This document shows, piece after piece, positions 44,117-52,854 of a stretch of 62,477 nucleotides of DNA. The stretch spans positions 1 to 62,477 of IMG/VR virus record IMGVR_UViG_3300050821_008916; one strand, 5' to 3'. The first letter of the stretch is position 1. Each line of letters begins with the position of its first letter. A model generated the notes under the pieces. It was given only the letters and a program-made list of their open reading frames with translations. It made no database searches and was not told where the DNA came from. The position numbers and the translations under genes are program-made. This DNA comes from a virus.

Positions 44117-46825
44117 TCATCCCTTATATCTTGCTTGCAGGAACGTCTCTCGAACGCCGTTGAACAACTGGACCGAACCTCCGCTCGAACCATCGCCAGA
44201 TCGTTCGATGCATGTGAGCGTGTGCGTGCCGAAATACGGAGGCAGAACGATATTGGATACCACGGGAAGTCCGTGGGCCATACCCGTGGTATCGAAATTA
44301 GTACTCGCATCGGTGCCGGAAATAGCCGTGATGGTATCCACGCCGATGCCTACCTCGTAAGAAGCCGGGGCCGACGGAGATCCGGTGTTCATGAACACCG
44401 CCCGCTGCACCTGCGCGGTGACAGGTTGCTGGGCCAGTCCGACGAAAGGCACGACACTGAACGTTGAATTTTCGCACGGACTGAACAATTGATTAGTGAG
44501 GGTGTAGGCCGTGGTAGTGTCGGCGACAATACCGGCCTGCTGGACGATATCGACCTGCCGGTAAGCATTCCACAGGTTGAATGTGCGGCTGGGGCCGTAG
44601 GAGAAATACACGGACACCTGCCCCGCAGACGCAGCATCGGTCTGAAACGAACCGAGATAAGTCCCCTGGTACTGGCCGGTAGTGATCGTCGTGCTCGAAG
44701 AAACCCGCGCCGTCATCGAAGCATCGTTGACCAGAATGCCGCCGTAATGGGTTAGCCGGCGGGTTACAGGCGCCGTTGTTGTGTTATACTGTATCTGAGC
44801 GATCCACACGTTGAAGCCGGGAGTTACGACGTAGGGATCGCGGTCGAAACAAGTCCTCCAGTATTGATAAGGTTGCTGGTTGCCCAGCAGGATGGGCAAG
44901 GTATAAGCCGCTCCCATGGCCGCGTCGTTAATCCAATTCAACGACATCAGATAAAAATTGGTACCGTCCGACGAGGCGTAGGTACGGATATCCATCACGC
45001 CGATATTGCCCATGACGAAATGGTCGGTCGGCGCCGTTACAGTCGTACTGGTGACAATTTGAGGCGAACCGAAGTTCTGCCCGAGGCAGTTGGCGAGTCC
45101 CGCGTTGGCCGCCACCGTGGCAGAAGTCGTGCCGCTCTTGACGACAATACCGTCGAAAGCGGCGGTCGGCCGGGTCCACGCCGTCGGCGTCGTACCCGTA
45201 GTGATTGTGGTGTTGTTTGAAATCTGCGACGTGGTCGGCAGCATGCTTGCATCCCACGCCCGGGTGGCGAGCACCAGCGATCCGCTGTTGATCACGGCGA
45301 ACACGTCGAAGATGCTGTTGGCGGGCCAGCTGGCGGACCCGCCTAACCCGAGCGAGATGCCGACGTTATCGGCTGCCGGACAAGTGCCTCCCGATAGGAA
45401 GCAGTTAAGAGTCCATGCCGACCCGTTATAGACCGGCACGAACTGGCCGTTGTCCGGTGCCAGGTAGATCGTTTGACAGCCGACGCAGTCGGCACTCATG
45501 TAAGGCTGCCCGGATACCAAGGTCAGCCGGCCACCTTGCGAGTTAATAATGGTGGGATCGACCGACAACGTCCCGGTCGTGGTGATGGCCCCGCCCAGCA
45601 ATCCGACACCGCCCGTGACCGAGGTAACGCCAGTGCTGGCGATGGTGCATGTGCCACTGGTGGTGATGGTGCAGGTACCGGTGACCGAGATGCCGGTACC
45701 CGCTGCGATCGTAGCACTGGTCACCGTGCCGGCATTACCTGCCGAGAACTGCACGAAAGTCAGCGCGTCGGTGCCGACCGTAACCACGGTCGATTGCAGG
45801 GTGTAGGACGCGTTGATGTTGGCCGAGCCGGCGGTGACGAAAGTATACGAGCCGACCTTCATCTTCGCGGCGGTGTCGAAGTAGGTAGCACGGGTCAATA
45901 CCCACGGCACGCCGCCGCCCGCAGTGGTGACCTGATAAATGCCGTTCTGGAAAGTCGACACCTGATTCTTGACAAGCACGACATCGTTGAGATTCGCCGT
46001 GGTGCCGTCCACGGTAAGCGTTGTGTTCGACCCGGCGGTCAGCGTGGCGCCGACACCCAACGTGCCGTTCGCATAGGTCGGTGTGTTCGGCAACACGGTA
46101 GCCGTAGCCAGGCGGCTGGGAGCCAGGATGTTGAGGCCGCTGGACGAGGCATCGACGTAGGATTTGATTGCGACATCGCTGGCGTTGACCGGGGTTGGAA
46201 ACCCGGTCGCCGTGCCGCCGGTAAAAGCTACGGCGTTGGCATTCTGTGTTGCTACTGACCCGAGGCCGAGAGCGGCACGGGCACTGGCGGGGTTGTTGCT
46301 TCCGGTGCCACCAGAAGCGACGGCTATTGGGGTGCCGTTCCAGACACCTGTCGTGATGGTGCCGCTGTTAACCGCAAGGCCGCAGTCCTGCAGCAGCCCG
46401 GTGGTGTTGACAAAGCACGGCACGTCGCCGGTCGTGAACGGCGGGTTGCCGAACAGAAACGAGCCGCCGCCGGTCGGGATCGTGACGATAGTGCCATTGA
46501 TGACGTACTGCAGGGGTTGCGGGGCGGCGGTGCCGTAGTTCTGCACGCTGATCGTCGCGGGGCCGGTGGTTGAGGCCGACAGGCAAAGCTGGTTGCGTCC
46601 CACCGCGGTCTGCCGTTGACTCGACACGCAGAACCCGGCCCCTCCTTCGTTGGTCACGCCGATCGATGAGATCGGACTGTCGGCGGCCGAGGTGCCGGCA
46701 CCGATCACGCCGGGGGTCACCCACACCGGGATCTGGTTGCGGGTGATCGTGCCGGAATACTGGACGTTCTGTGCGAGCGCCGGGGCTGCAAGAAGCAACG
46801 CGATCAGGGCAAGGATTTTTTTCAT
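44117..46825 (-). CDS. Large tail-fibre-like protein with Sec signal peptide
   Basis: The start ATG 46825 (GAG 9 bases upstream; a GTG at 46831 is possible) gives 902 aa. The first 20 residues are a textbook signal peptide (MKKILALIALLLAAPALAQ). The body is Thr/Ser/Gly/Ala-rich beta repeats (GTVTSATIAAGTGISVTG) as in tail-fibre shafts, with the widespread fibre module GGRLTLVSGQPYM...VYNGSAWTL. The C-terminal receptor-end-like region (residues 640-900) shares QGTYLG and LWNAYR with the next gene. A signal peptide on a fibre-like protein is unusual. It suggests export, not simple cytoplasmic assembly, or a surface-displayed protein. Confidence 0.78.
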   Translation of the reverse strand: MKKILALIALLLAAPALAQNVQYSGTITRNQIPVWVTPGVIGAGTSAADSPISSIGVTNEGGAGFCVSSQRQTAVGRNQLCLSASTTGPATISVQNYGTAAPQPLQYVINGTIVTIPTGGGSFLFGNPPFTTGDVPCFVNTTGLLQDCGLAVNSGTITTGVWNGTPIAVASGGTGSNNPASARAALGLGSVATQNANAVAFTGGTATGFPTPVNASDVAIKSYVDASSSGLNILAPSRLATATVLPNTPTYANGTLGVGATLTAGSNTTLTVDGTTANLNDVVLVKNQVSTFQNGIYQVTTAGGGVPWVLTRATYFDTAAKMKVGSYTFVTAGSANINASYTLQSTVVTVGTDALTFVQFSAGNAGTVTSATIAAGTGISVTGTCTITTSGTCTIASTGVTSVTGGVGLLGGAITTTGTLSVDPTIINSQGGRLTLVSGQPYMSADCVGCQTIYLAPDNGQFVPVYNGSAWTLNCFLSGGTCPAADNVGISLGLGGSASWPANSIFDVFAVINSGSLVLATRAWDASMLPTTSQISNNTTITTGTTPTAWTRPTAAFDGIVVKSGTTSATVAANAGLANCLGQNFGSPQIVTSTTVTAPTDHFVMGNIGVMDIRTYASSDGTNFYLMSLNWINDAAMGAAYTLPILLGNQQPYQYWRTCFDRDPYVVTPGFNVWIAQIQYNTTTAPVTRRLTHYGGILVNDASMTARVSSSTTITTGQYQGTYLGSFQTDAASAGQVSVYFSYGPSRTFNLWNAYRQVDIVQQAGIVADTTTAYTLTNQLFSPCENSTFSVVPFVGLAQQPVTAQVQRAVFMNTGSPSAPASYEVGIGVDTITAISGTDASTNFDTTGMAHGLPVVSNIVLPPYFGTHTLTCIERSGDGSSGGSVQLFNGVRETFLQARYKG

Positions 46826-46827
46826 CG

Positions 46828-47952
46828 TCACATTCTCAGGTTCACGCTGAATGCATTCAGCGAATTAGTGTCAAAGGTATTGGCATTTGCGCCTGAGTTG
46901 GTTGCTTCATTGGCCGAAAGCACATGCAAACCGACTTGAGGTGCGCCAATATAATACGCAAATTGCCCATAACTTGGGGTAGTAGATGCAACATCATTAG
47001 TTGCAATAAACCTTTGGGATGAACAATTTGAAGTTATGTCTAGTCCTATACAAATCCAATTTCCCGCTGCAAGAATGGTAGCGAGTGTAGTTTCTCCAGC
47101 ATAAAACGCAGAAACCCCATCTTCTGCCAACCCGGAAATAAAACTAACCTGATTACCTGCCGAAGCCCTCGCCTGCCGAACGGTATTAACGGCATAGGTG
47201 TAAGAGGCTCCGCTATCCGTTACTGTTGTCGCCACGTTCACCCGGTTGTACATATTCCACACGCCGAGCAATCCGGCGGTGCCGCCCGAGGCCGAAGCGC
47301 CAAGGGTCCAGCTGACCTGCCCGTTAGCGCTGGAATAAACCGTCCCGAGGTAAGTGCCTTGGTTAGCGCTTACCGGACCGTAGTTAGTGGCTCCGTTGAA
47401 GCAATTGGTGATCGAATTTTTATTGGTGATGTAAGGCCGGGTTATACGATCCAACTGCGTGTAGCCGGTGCCGCGCGCAGTGTTTGAGCCGGCGGTATCA
47501 GCAGACCAGCCACCACCGCCGCCAACCGCTGCCGACATGGCCAAGCAGATTTTATTCGCCCCGCCGGTAACCCACCATACGTCGTACACGTTGTTGTTGA
47601 CCACTTGCCCCGCACTGGCGGCCGACACCATCGCGTCGGTGACCTCGCACGATGCAACGGTGTCGAGCGTGTCAACCGTGCCGTTGAAGTAGGGCACGGT
47701 GTTGCCGAGGTAGCAGTCGTAACGCAAAGTGGTTTGCGCGGAGGCCGTCGCCGTCATCACCGGGGTGTTGGCGGTCAGGGTCAGGCGACCCTGCGCGGTT
47801 ATGACGCCGAAGCGGATGTCGTTGCCTTGTGCGCAGGTGCCGCTCGCCGTGCCGAAAGCCGAACAGGGCGCGGTGGGTCCGACCGCCTGCCCCTGCTGCG
47901 CTTCAGCCGCTCCTGCAAAAAAAAGTAGTAACCCCGCAATCAGCCGGATCAT
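46828..47952 (-). CDS. Fibre-like protein with signal peptide, paralogue of the larger fibre
   Basis: ATG 47952 follows GGGGGATTT. The 374-aa protein starts with a signal peptide (MIRLIAGLLLFFAGAAEA). It then has GRLTLTANTPVMTATASAQT and a VPYFNGTVDTL strand, the same module as in the 902-aa protein, and a C-terminal part with QGTYLGTVY, GQVSWTLGAS and LGVWNMYNRV. The shared blocks show that the two genes are related. It is coupled on both sides by ATGA or GTGA. It is likely a fibre or receptor-binding variant. Confidence 0.75.
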   Translation of the reverse strand: MIRLIAGLLLFFAGAAEAQQGQAVGPTAPCSAFGTASGTCAQGNDIRFGVITAQGRLTLTANTPVMTATASAQTTLRYDCYLGNTVPYFNGTVDTLDTVASCEVTDAMVSAASAGQVVNNNVYDVWWVTGGANKICLAMSAAVGGGGGWSADTAGSNTARGTGYTQLDRITRPYITNKNSITNCFNGATNYGPVSANQGTYLGTVYSSANGQVSWTLGASASGGTAGLLGVWNMYNRVNVATTVTDSGASYTYAVNTVRQARASAGNQVSFISGLAEDGVSAFYAGETTLATILAAGNWICIGLDITSNCSSQRFIATNDVASTTPSYGQFAYYIGAPQVGLHVLSANEATNSGANANTFDTNSLNAFSVNLRM

Positions 47953-49340
47953 TTGAAATCCCCCGCGATAAAGGCGTGGGTAGAAGCGGTCTTGGTAAAG
48001 CACCCGGTGGTGCTGACGCCGATAACGATGCCGGTGCCGAAAGGAAGCCCGGCGGGAAAGGCCGCGGAAAAACTCGTGCTGCCCGAAGCCATGGCGTAGC
48101 AGCGAGCCGGCGTGACCGCGCCGTCCACCGGGGCCGTCGTGGCGTTGTAGATCATAATCCACCACGCGGCGGCCGACAGCGTGGAATCCGCCGACACGTT
48201 GAATGAATAAAGGCTGGAAGCCGCGTTGTTGACCACGAGGTTGGCGGCAAGCGCCGAGGCCGCTGTGTTGGCGGTCGTTACCGCCGAGACCGACAATGCG
48301 CCGCCCGAACTGACGGCAGCGCACCTCCACGGATTGGTCGGGTCGCATATCCTGATCTCGTTACGCCCGGTATCGCCAACCGTTGTCTGATTGACGGTCA
48401 AAAGTGCGGTAGAAGTAGGCCCGGTGCCGGTATTGGCGATTGCCGCATGGGCGACGGGCAGCGTGTTGACGTTCGGTCCGGGAGCGCCGGTGATGGTGAA
48501 CGCGACGATATTGTCGATGCCGTCGATCGCCCAGTAAGTGTTGTCCCCGCGGAAATAGATGATGTACTTATGGACGCCATTATCTTGCGGCTGGGCCACT
48601 TTACCGATCAAACCGGACGCGCAGCCCGAGGTCGTCGTGCCCGTGCCCAGCGGGCCTCCATAAGGATTTGCTGACAGGCAGGCGACGGACAAGTCGGCGA
48701 TGACCGTCTTGGTGCCGGCGGCCAACGAGCCCGCACTGGCCGACATCACCGCGCGAAGATGCCCGTCGGTGCCCAGTTCAAATCCGACCGCATCCGCGTA
48801 GGGGGCGGCAGCGGTGGGCGCTGCCGGGAATGTAGCAAAACCCCAGAACCTGACGGCGTTCAGCAGGACCGGAAATTCGAAGTTGTTTTGCTCCTGGAAA
48901 AAATTCCACGAGGGGTTCTTGCCGGGGAACGAGAACTGCGAGGATAAAAGCGACCACCCGCCGGCCGTCGTGCCCGAGCCGAGCGCGGTAAAACCTACTG
49001 CGTTCGAAGCTGCGGTTGCATTGCCCCCGCCGCCAGTGGTGGGCGATGTCCATTTCGCGGTGGTGTCCAGCGTGCCGGTGCCGAAATCGTCCCAGAACAG
49101 TTGCGTCGGTTCCTGCGCCACGCGCGCCGCGGCGCCAGGGGCGGAAACACCTTGCGCGATGCCGTTGAGAGAAACCGACGTCGTCGGCAGCGGCGACGAG
49201 GTTTGACACGGAGTCCACTGGTACGGTGGCGAGGCCGGATTGACGACGCAGTACATGTTGACTTGCTGCGCCGACGCCGCCCCGATCCACGGCAGCGCGA
49301 GGATAAAACCGAGCGCGAGGCGCTTGATAAATCGTTTCAT
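47949..49340 (-). CDS. Secreted beta-rich fibre/lectin-like protein (463 aa)
   Basis: ATG 49340 follows GAGGCGG. A signal peptide (MKRFIKRLALGFILALPW, cleaved after ASA) is followed by a Cys-bearing Pro/Thr segment. A jelly-roll-like domain about residues 80-250 reads FWDDFGTGTLDTTAKWTSPT, GKNPSWNFFQEQ and GFELGTDGHLRAVMSASAGS, resembling concanavalin/lectin-like phage domains. A final beta module carries SADSTLSAAAWWIMIYNAT. Binding of host surface glycan is plausible. It is the third consecutive gene with a Sec signal. Confidence 0.7.
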   Translation of the reverse strand: MKRFIKRLALGFILALPWIGAASAQQVNMYCVVNPASPPYQWTPCQTSSPLPTTSVSLNGIAQGVSAPGAAARVAQEPTQLFWDDFGTGTLDTTAKWTSPTTGGGGNATAASNAVGFTALGSGTTAGGWSLLSSQFSFPGKNPSWNFFQEQNNFEFPVLLNAVRFWGFATFPAAPTAAAPYADAVGFELGTDGHLRAVMSASAGSLAAGTKTVIADLSVACLSANPYGGPLGTGTTTSGCASGLIGKVAQPQDNGVHKYIIYFRGDNTYWAIDGIDNIVAFTITGAPGPNVNTLPVAHAAIANTGTGPTSTALLTVNQTTVGDTGRNEIRICDPTNPWRCAAVSSGGALSVSAVTTANTAASALAANLVVNNAASSLYSFNVSADSTLSAAAWWIMIYNATTAPVDGAVTPARCYAMASGSTSFSAAFPAGLPFGTGIVIGVSTTGCFTKTASTHAFIAGDFK

Positions 49341-49624
49341 TTCCGCCTCACGATGTAGTTGGCTGCCAGGACAAACAGCGCGAAGATCGAGTTGTGGACG
49401 ATCTGCTGCGGGTTGGGATCCGGGGTCATGCGCCAGAGCCACCATGCACCTATGCAGGTGATCAGGGTGAACAGGTCGGCTGCCGCGGTTAGCGCCCGCT
49501 GGCCGAGTGCCTTCAGCCCGATCTGGAGCATGGCGACGGCCACGCCGTTATCGACGGGCGGTGCGGGCTTCGGTTCGGCCTCGGTGCCGCCGACCACCTC
49601 GAAGCCCGGATTGGTTTGCGCCAT
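49337..49624 (-). CDS. Membrane protein near the fibre genes (95 aa)
   Basis: ATG 49624 and a 4-nt overlap with the next gene are seen. The N-terminus is polar (TNPGFEVVGGTEAEPKPAPP). Two hydrophobic segments lie at about residues 47-65 (ALTAAADLFTLITCIGAWWLW) and 76-90 (VHNSIFALFVLAANYIVRRK). It may be a membrane accessory for the secreted proteins or a holin-type protein. Confidence 0.6.
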   Translation of the reverse strand: MAQTNPGFEVVGGTEAEPKPAPPVDNGVAVAMLQIGLKALGQRALTAAADLFTLITCIGAWWLWRMTPDPNPQQIVHNSIFALFVLAANYIVRRK

Positions 49625-49636
49625 GGGTGTACTCCG

Positions 49637-49852
49637 TCACTTGACCGCGTGGATATTGCTTCGGAAATTGTCGAAATTCGGCAGATCGCCGTCCTCGGGA
49701 TCGCCCTTACCCGCGTTTTTCTTCAGCAGGGCGTAGTAGGGCATCAGCGCCTTGAAGGCGTCGAGCCGGTCCCCGAACGCCTTTTCCGCCATATTAGCGT
49801 CCTGGGCGAGCTGGGCCGCCAGTTTGTCCATCTCGTCGGTAAAACCGGTCAT
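49637..49852 (-). CDS. Small acidic helical virion-module protein (71 aa)
   Basis: ATG 49852 overlaps the stop of the large ejection-type gene (ATGA). The product (FTDEMDKLAAQLAQDANMAE, then RLDAFKALMPYYALLKKNAG) is helical and ends with an acidic loop (GDPEDGDLPNFDNFRSNIHAVK). Small helical proteins after ejection proteins occur in podoviruses. The role is not known. Confidence 0.6.
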   Translation of the reverse strand: MTGFTDEMDKLAAQLAQDANMAEKAFGDRLDAFKALMPYYALLKKNAGKGDPEDGDLPNFDNFRSNIHAVK

Positions 49853-52800
49853 TGCGACGGTCCTGCTCCCTGTACAGCGGCTTCACCGGCGCCGGCTCCA
49901 ACCGCCCCGCCTTTCTGTAGCACGGCACTGATGGACGCCCTAACCGCTTCCCGGTCCTCTTTGGAGCCGGTCAGGCCGCGCTCGAGCCAGCGCAGCAGGG
50001 CGGGCGAGGTCATCATTTTTCGCACCACGGAATAATAAGTGCCTAAAGCTACACGGGCTACGGGAGGAACTGCAAGGCTGGCAGCAGCTCCGACAGGTCC
50101 ACCAAGGTAAAAACCTCCTGCGGCAAGCACTGCCCGCGATGCAGGGTGTTCGATTTTTGCAAACGCAGACATGCTGCTTCCAGCGCCACCTTTGTTAATG
50201 TTTTCAAGCAAAAACGGCATCTCTTTGGCCAGCGTGCGCGCTTGGCCGAGTGTAACCCCGGGAAACATAATCTGTTGTATTTCTTCCGACACGCCTGCGA
50301 GTGCTTTATCTGCGCGCATAGTGCTGCTGGTCAGCAGGCGCTTGGCCCACACCTGCCGCAACATCTCGAATTCAGGCGACTTCTCGCCGAATTTGGACGC
50401 AGCGGCCAGGATCAGGTCTTCGGAGCCGAGAATCTTGTCGACCGCCTCCGACGCGCCGGTGGTCGGGTTGTAGAGGAAGCCCAGCGGATCCTTGCGGCGT
50501 TCGGCCGCCATTTTAGATGCCTCCCGCTTGTGCTCGATCTCGACCTTCTTCATCTCCTTGCCCAAGGCGCCGAGGGGATCGCGCTTGGCCTCGGCCTTCG
50601 CCACTTCCTCGGCTTGCCGTGCCCGCGCGATCACCTGTGTGACGGTATCGCCGGGCCGCACCGGGATATCCAGCCGCCCATCCAGCATCTCGATACGTCG
50701 CGCCTGCTCCAGCAGTTTCTCAGATGCCTCCTTGCCGTGAACCACTTCGAGCACATTGTTGCGGTGGCGGGACAGCACCTCGCGGGCAAAAGTCCGGCCG
50801 TCGACCACGCCGGGGGTCAGCGACTTCGATGCATCCAGCATGGCCTGCATGTCGGCTGCCTTGACACCGGCCCACAGGTTCGGTCCGACCTTCTCCTTGA
50901 TCGCGGCGGTCAGGTCCGACTGCCCGGATTTGACGACGACGTTGTAGAGGTTGGCGGGATCGGCGGGTTCGCCGGCTTCCAGTCCGCGCATCACCGCCTT
51001 GACCTGCTGGGCGTTGAACAGCTTTATGTTCTCGCCGTACCACTTATCAGCATCTTTCAACAGCTTCGACGCTTCCAGCAGTTCGGGCACGGCATCGGCA
51101 TCGTGCAAAATGCTGTCCACCTTGCCCGCGAAGAACTTGTAGGTGCCCTCGCGGATATCGGGGGTGAGGTCGCTGTAGTTGATGTTCGAGCGCATCTGCG
51201 ATCGCATGTTGTGCAACTGGCCGAACGTCGGACTAACCGGCTCCTTGATCCACTCGCCGGTCTTCTCATCCTTGACGCCCGCCAGATCGCGCAGCTTGCG
51301 CACGATATCCGGATATTTCGACTGGAAGTCGGGAGGCAGTTGCTGCAAAAACTGCTCGGCCTGATGCGGCAGGCCCTCGATATTTGGCAAATGCCCGCCA
51401 GCAGCCTGGTCGGCAGCGTCATACATCTGGGTGGCGCGTTCGCCAACACCGCGGCGCAACGCGATCAGTTTGTTGCCGACACCCTGCCAGAGATCGCCGG
51501 CGTTGACGCCGGAGTCGGCGATCTTCATCCCGGTCTTGATGTCGGTCTCGATATCCTTGTAGCCGGCGTCGATCACGGCCTGCGCCGCGGTGCGGGCTTC
51601 CTCGGCCGCTTTCAGCACCGTCTCGCGCTGGGCGATCTGTCCGGGCGTGCCGGTCGAAGCGGCGGCTTTCTTCGCATCCAGCGCCGCCTGCATCTTGGCG
51701 TCCGCCTCGGACAGTTCTCCCAGCGTCCGGCGCATCAGCGCCTCGCCGGCTTCCTTGGTCGGCACGGCGCCGAGGGGCTTGGTCAGTGACCCCGGATCCT
51801 TGATGCCGAGGGTGTTGAGAATAGCGCCCGCCGATTTCTCATAATGCGCGGTCGCCGACTCCAGCAACGGCTGATTGGTGTGGAACGCGGGGTCGAACAC
51901 CTCGACCACGTTCTGCAAATGCGGAGCTTCCTTGGCCCATGCCGAGGGCGGTACCAGCACGCCTTTGTTGGCAAGGCTGGAGGCTTGCGCGAGGTCTTCT
52001 TTCCCGGCGCCAAGGAATGAGCGGGCAGCCCCGGGAGCTGCGGCGCTGGCGGCCGAGATGCCGGACTTCAACGACGGCACCACGGTCGAAATGCCGCGGC
52101 CGACGCCGGCGCCCATAGAGCCGCCAGCAGCCGCCAACCCCATTTCAGCCATTTCGTCCCAACGGGAACGATCTAGGGTGCCCGAAAGCCCCATAATTAT
52201 GTCGTTAAATCCTTGCCCCAGCATCGCGCCGGTGGCGCCGCCTACCGTCGATCCAACAAACCCGCCCTCTAATCCTCCGGCGATTGTGCCTGCAACAGGC
52301 ACAACTGAACCTGCCGTTGCGCCTCCTGCTGCGCCAGCCGCACCTCCCCCAAGAGCACCGAGAATTGACAGTATTGTTGGAGCAGTTGCGCTAGCAACAG
52401 CGCCCGTGACTTTCGATAGTCCTCGGCCTGGTTTACGGAGCACGCCATCGCCATCCTCCACGTAGAATCCGCCAGATGGATCTTCCTTTACCTTATTAGG
52501 ATATGATCGTTCAAGCGCTTTCTTGCGTTCCTTGTCGTTGACCCCCATGTCGAACAGGGTCTGGGCGGTGAAATCGATGCCCTCGTATTTCGGCTTGGTG
52601 CGGATTTTTCCTTCCGGGTCGGCGTACTCCGCGCCCTCGGCGATGCCCATGTAGTCGGACTTGTTACGAATCGGCTTAAAGCGGTGCTGCCCTTGTGGAT
52701 CGAGGTACGCCGTGCCGTGCTGCACGCGCTCGTAGTCTTCCGGCGAACTCACTTTCGGCAACTGCGGTGCATGATCCTCGTGGCCACCGACCGCTTGAAC

Positions 52801-52854
52801 GGCAAGTTCTCCAGCATCTACAGGTCGAAAATCGAAATCAAGATTCTGGGGCAT
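49849..52854 (-). CDS. Large internal virion/DNA-ejection protein (1001 aa)
   Basis: The start ATG 52854 overlaps the upstream stop. The N-terminal 140 residues are polar, followed by a glycine-zipper-like membrane-active stretch (SILGALGGGAAGAAGG, GTIAGGLEGGFVGSTVGGAT). A helical region of about 650 residues has repeated Ala/Lys/Glu coiled coils (ADAKMQAALDAKKAAAS, AEEARTAAQAVIDAG, EVAKAEAKRDPLGALGKEM), and the C-terminus carries a second Gly/Ala-rich hydrophobic patch (AAGGFYLGGPVGAAASLAVP). This matches T7 gp15/gp16-like or P22-like ejection proteins that form a channel through the envelope. There is no lytic motif. Confidence 0.75.
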   Translation of the reverse strand: MPQNLDFDFRPVDAGELAVQAVGGHEDHAPQLPKVSSPEDYERVQHGTAYLDPQGQHRFKPIRNKSDYMGIAEGAEYADPEGKIRTKPKYEGIDFTAQTLFDMGVNDKERKKALERSYPNKVKEDPSGGFYVEDGDGVLRKPGRGLSKVTGAVASATAPTILSILGALGGGAAGAAGGATAGSVVPVAGTIAGGLEGGFVGSTVGGATGAMLGQGFNDIIMGLSGTLDRSRWDEMAEMGLAAAGGSMGAGVGRGISTVVPSLKSGISAASAAAPGAARSFLGAGKEDLAQASSLANKGVLVPPSAWAKEAPHLQNVVEVFDPAFHTNQPLLESATAHYEKSAGAILNTLGIKDPGSLTKPLGAVPTKEAGEALMRRTLGELSEADAKMQAALDAKKAAASTGTPGQIAQRETVLKAAEEARTAAQAVIDAGYKDIETDIKTGMKIADSGVNAGDLWQGVGNKLIALRRGVGERATQMYDAADQAAGGHLPNIEGLPHQAEQFLQQLPPDFQSKYPDIVRKLRDLAGVKDEKTGEWIKEPVSPTFGQLHNMRSQMRSNINYSDLTPDIREGTYKFFAGKVDSILHDADAVPELLEASKLLKDADKWYGENIKLFNAQQVKAVMRGLEAGEPADPANLYNVVVKSGQSDLTAAIKEKVGPNLWAGVKAADMQAMLDASKSLTPGVVDGRTFAREVLSRHRNNVLEVVHGKEASEKLLEQARRIEMLDGRLDIPVRPGDTVTQVIARARQAEEVAKAEAKRDPLGALGKEMKKVEIEHKREASKMAAERRKDPLGFLYNPTTGASEAVDKILGSEDLILAAASKFGEKSPEFEMLRQVWAKRLLTSSTMRADKALAGVSEEIQQIMFPGVTLGQARTLAKEMPFLLENINKGGAGSSMSAFAKIEHPASRAVLAAGGFYLGGPVGAAASLAVPPVARVALGTYYSVVRKMMTSPALLRWLERGLTGSKEDREAVRASISAVLQKGGAVGAGAGEAAVQGAGPSQ

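Noticed and set aside
50146-51789. Long rightward open frame (547 codons) opposite the ejection-type gene
   Set aside because: It is antisense to a 1001-codon gene, is made of Arg/Leu/His-rich shadow sequence typical of the complement of high-GC genes, and has no ribosome-binding site or neighbours.
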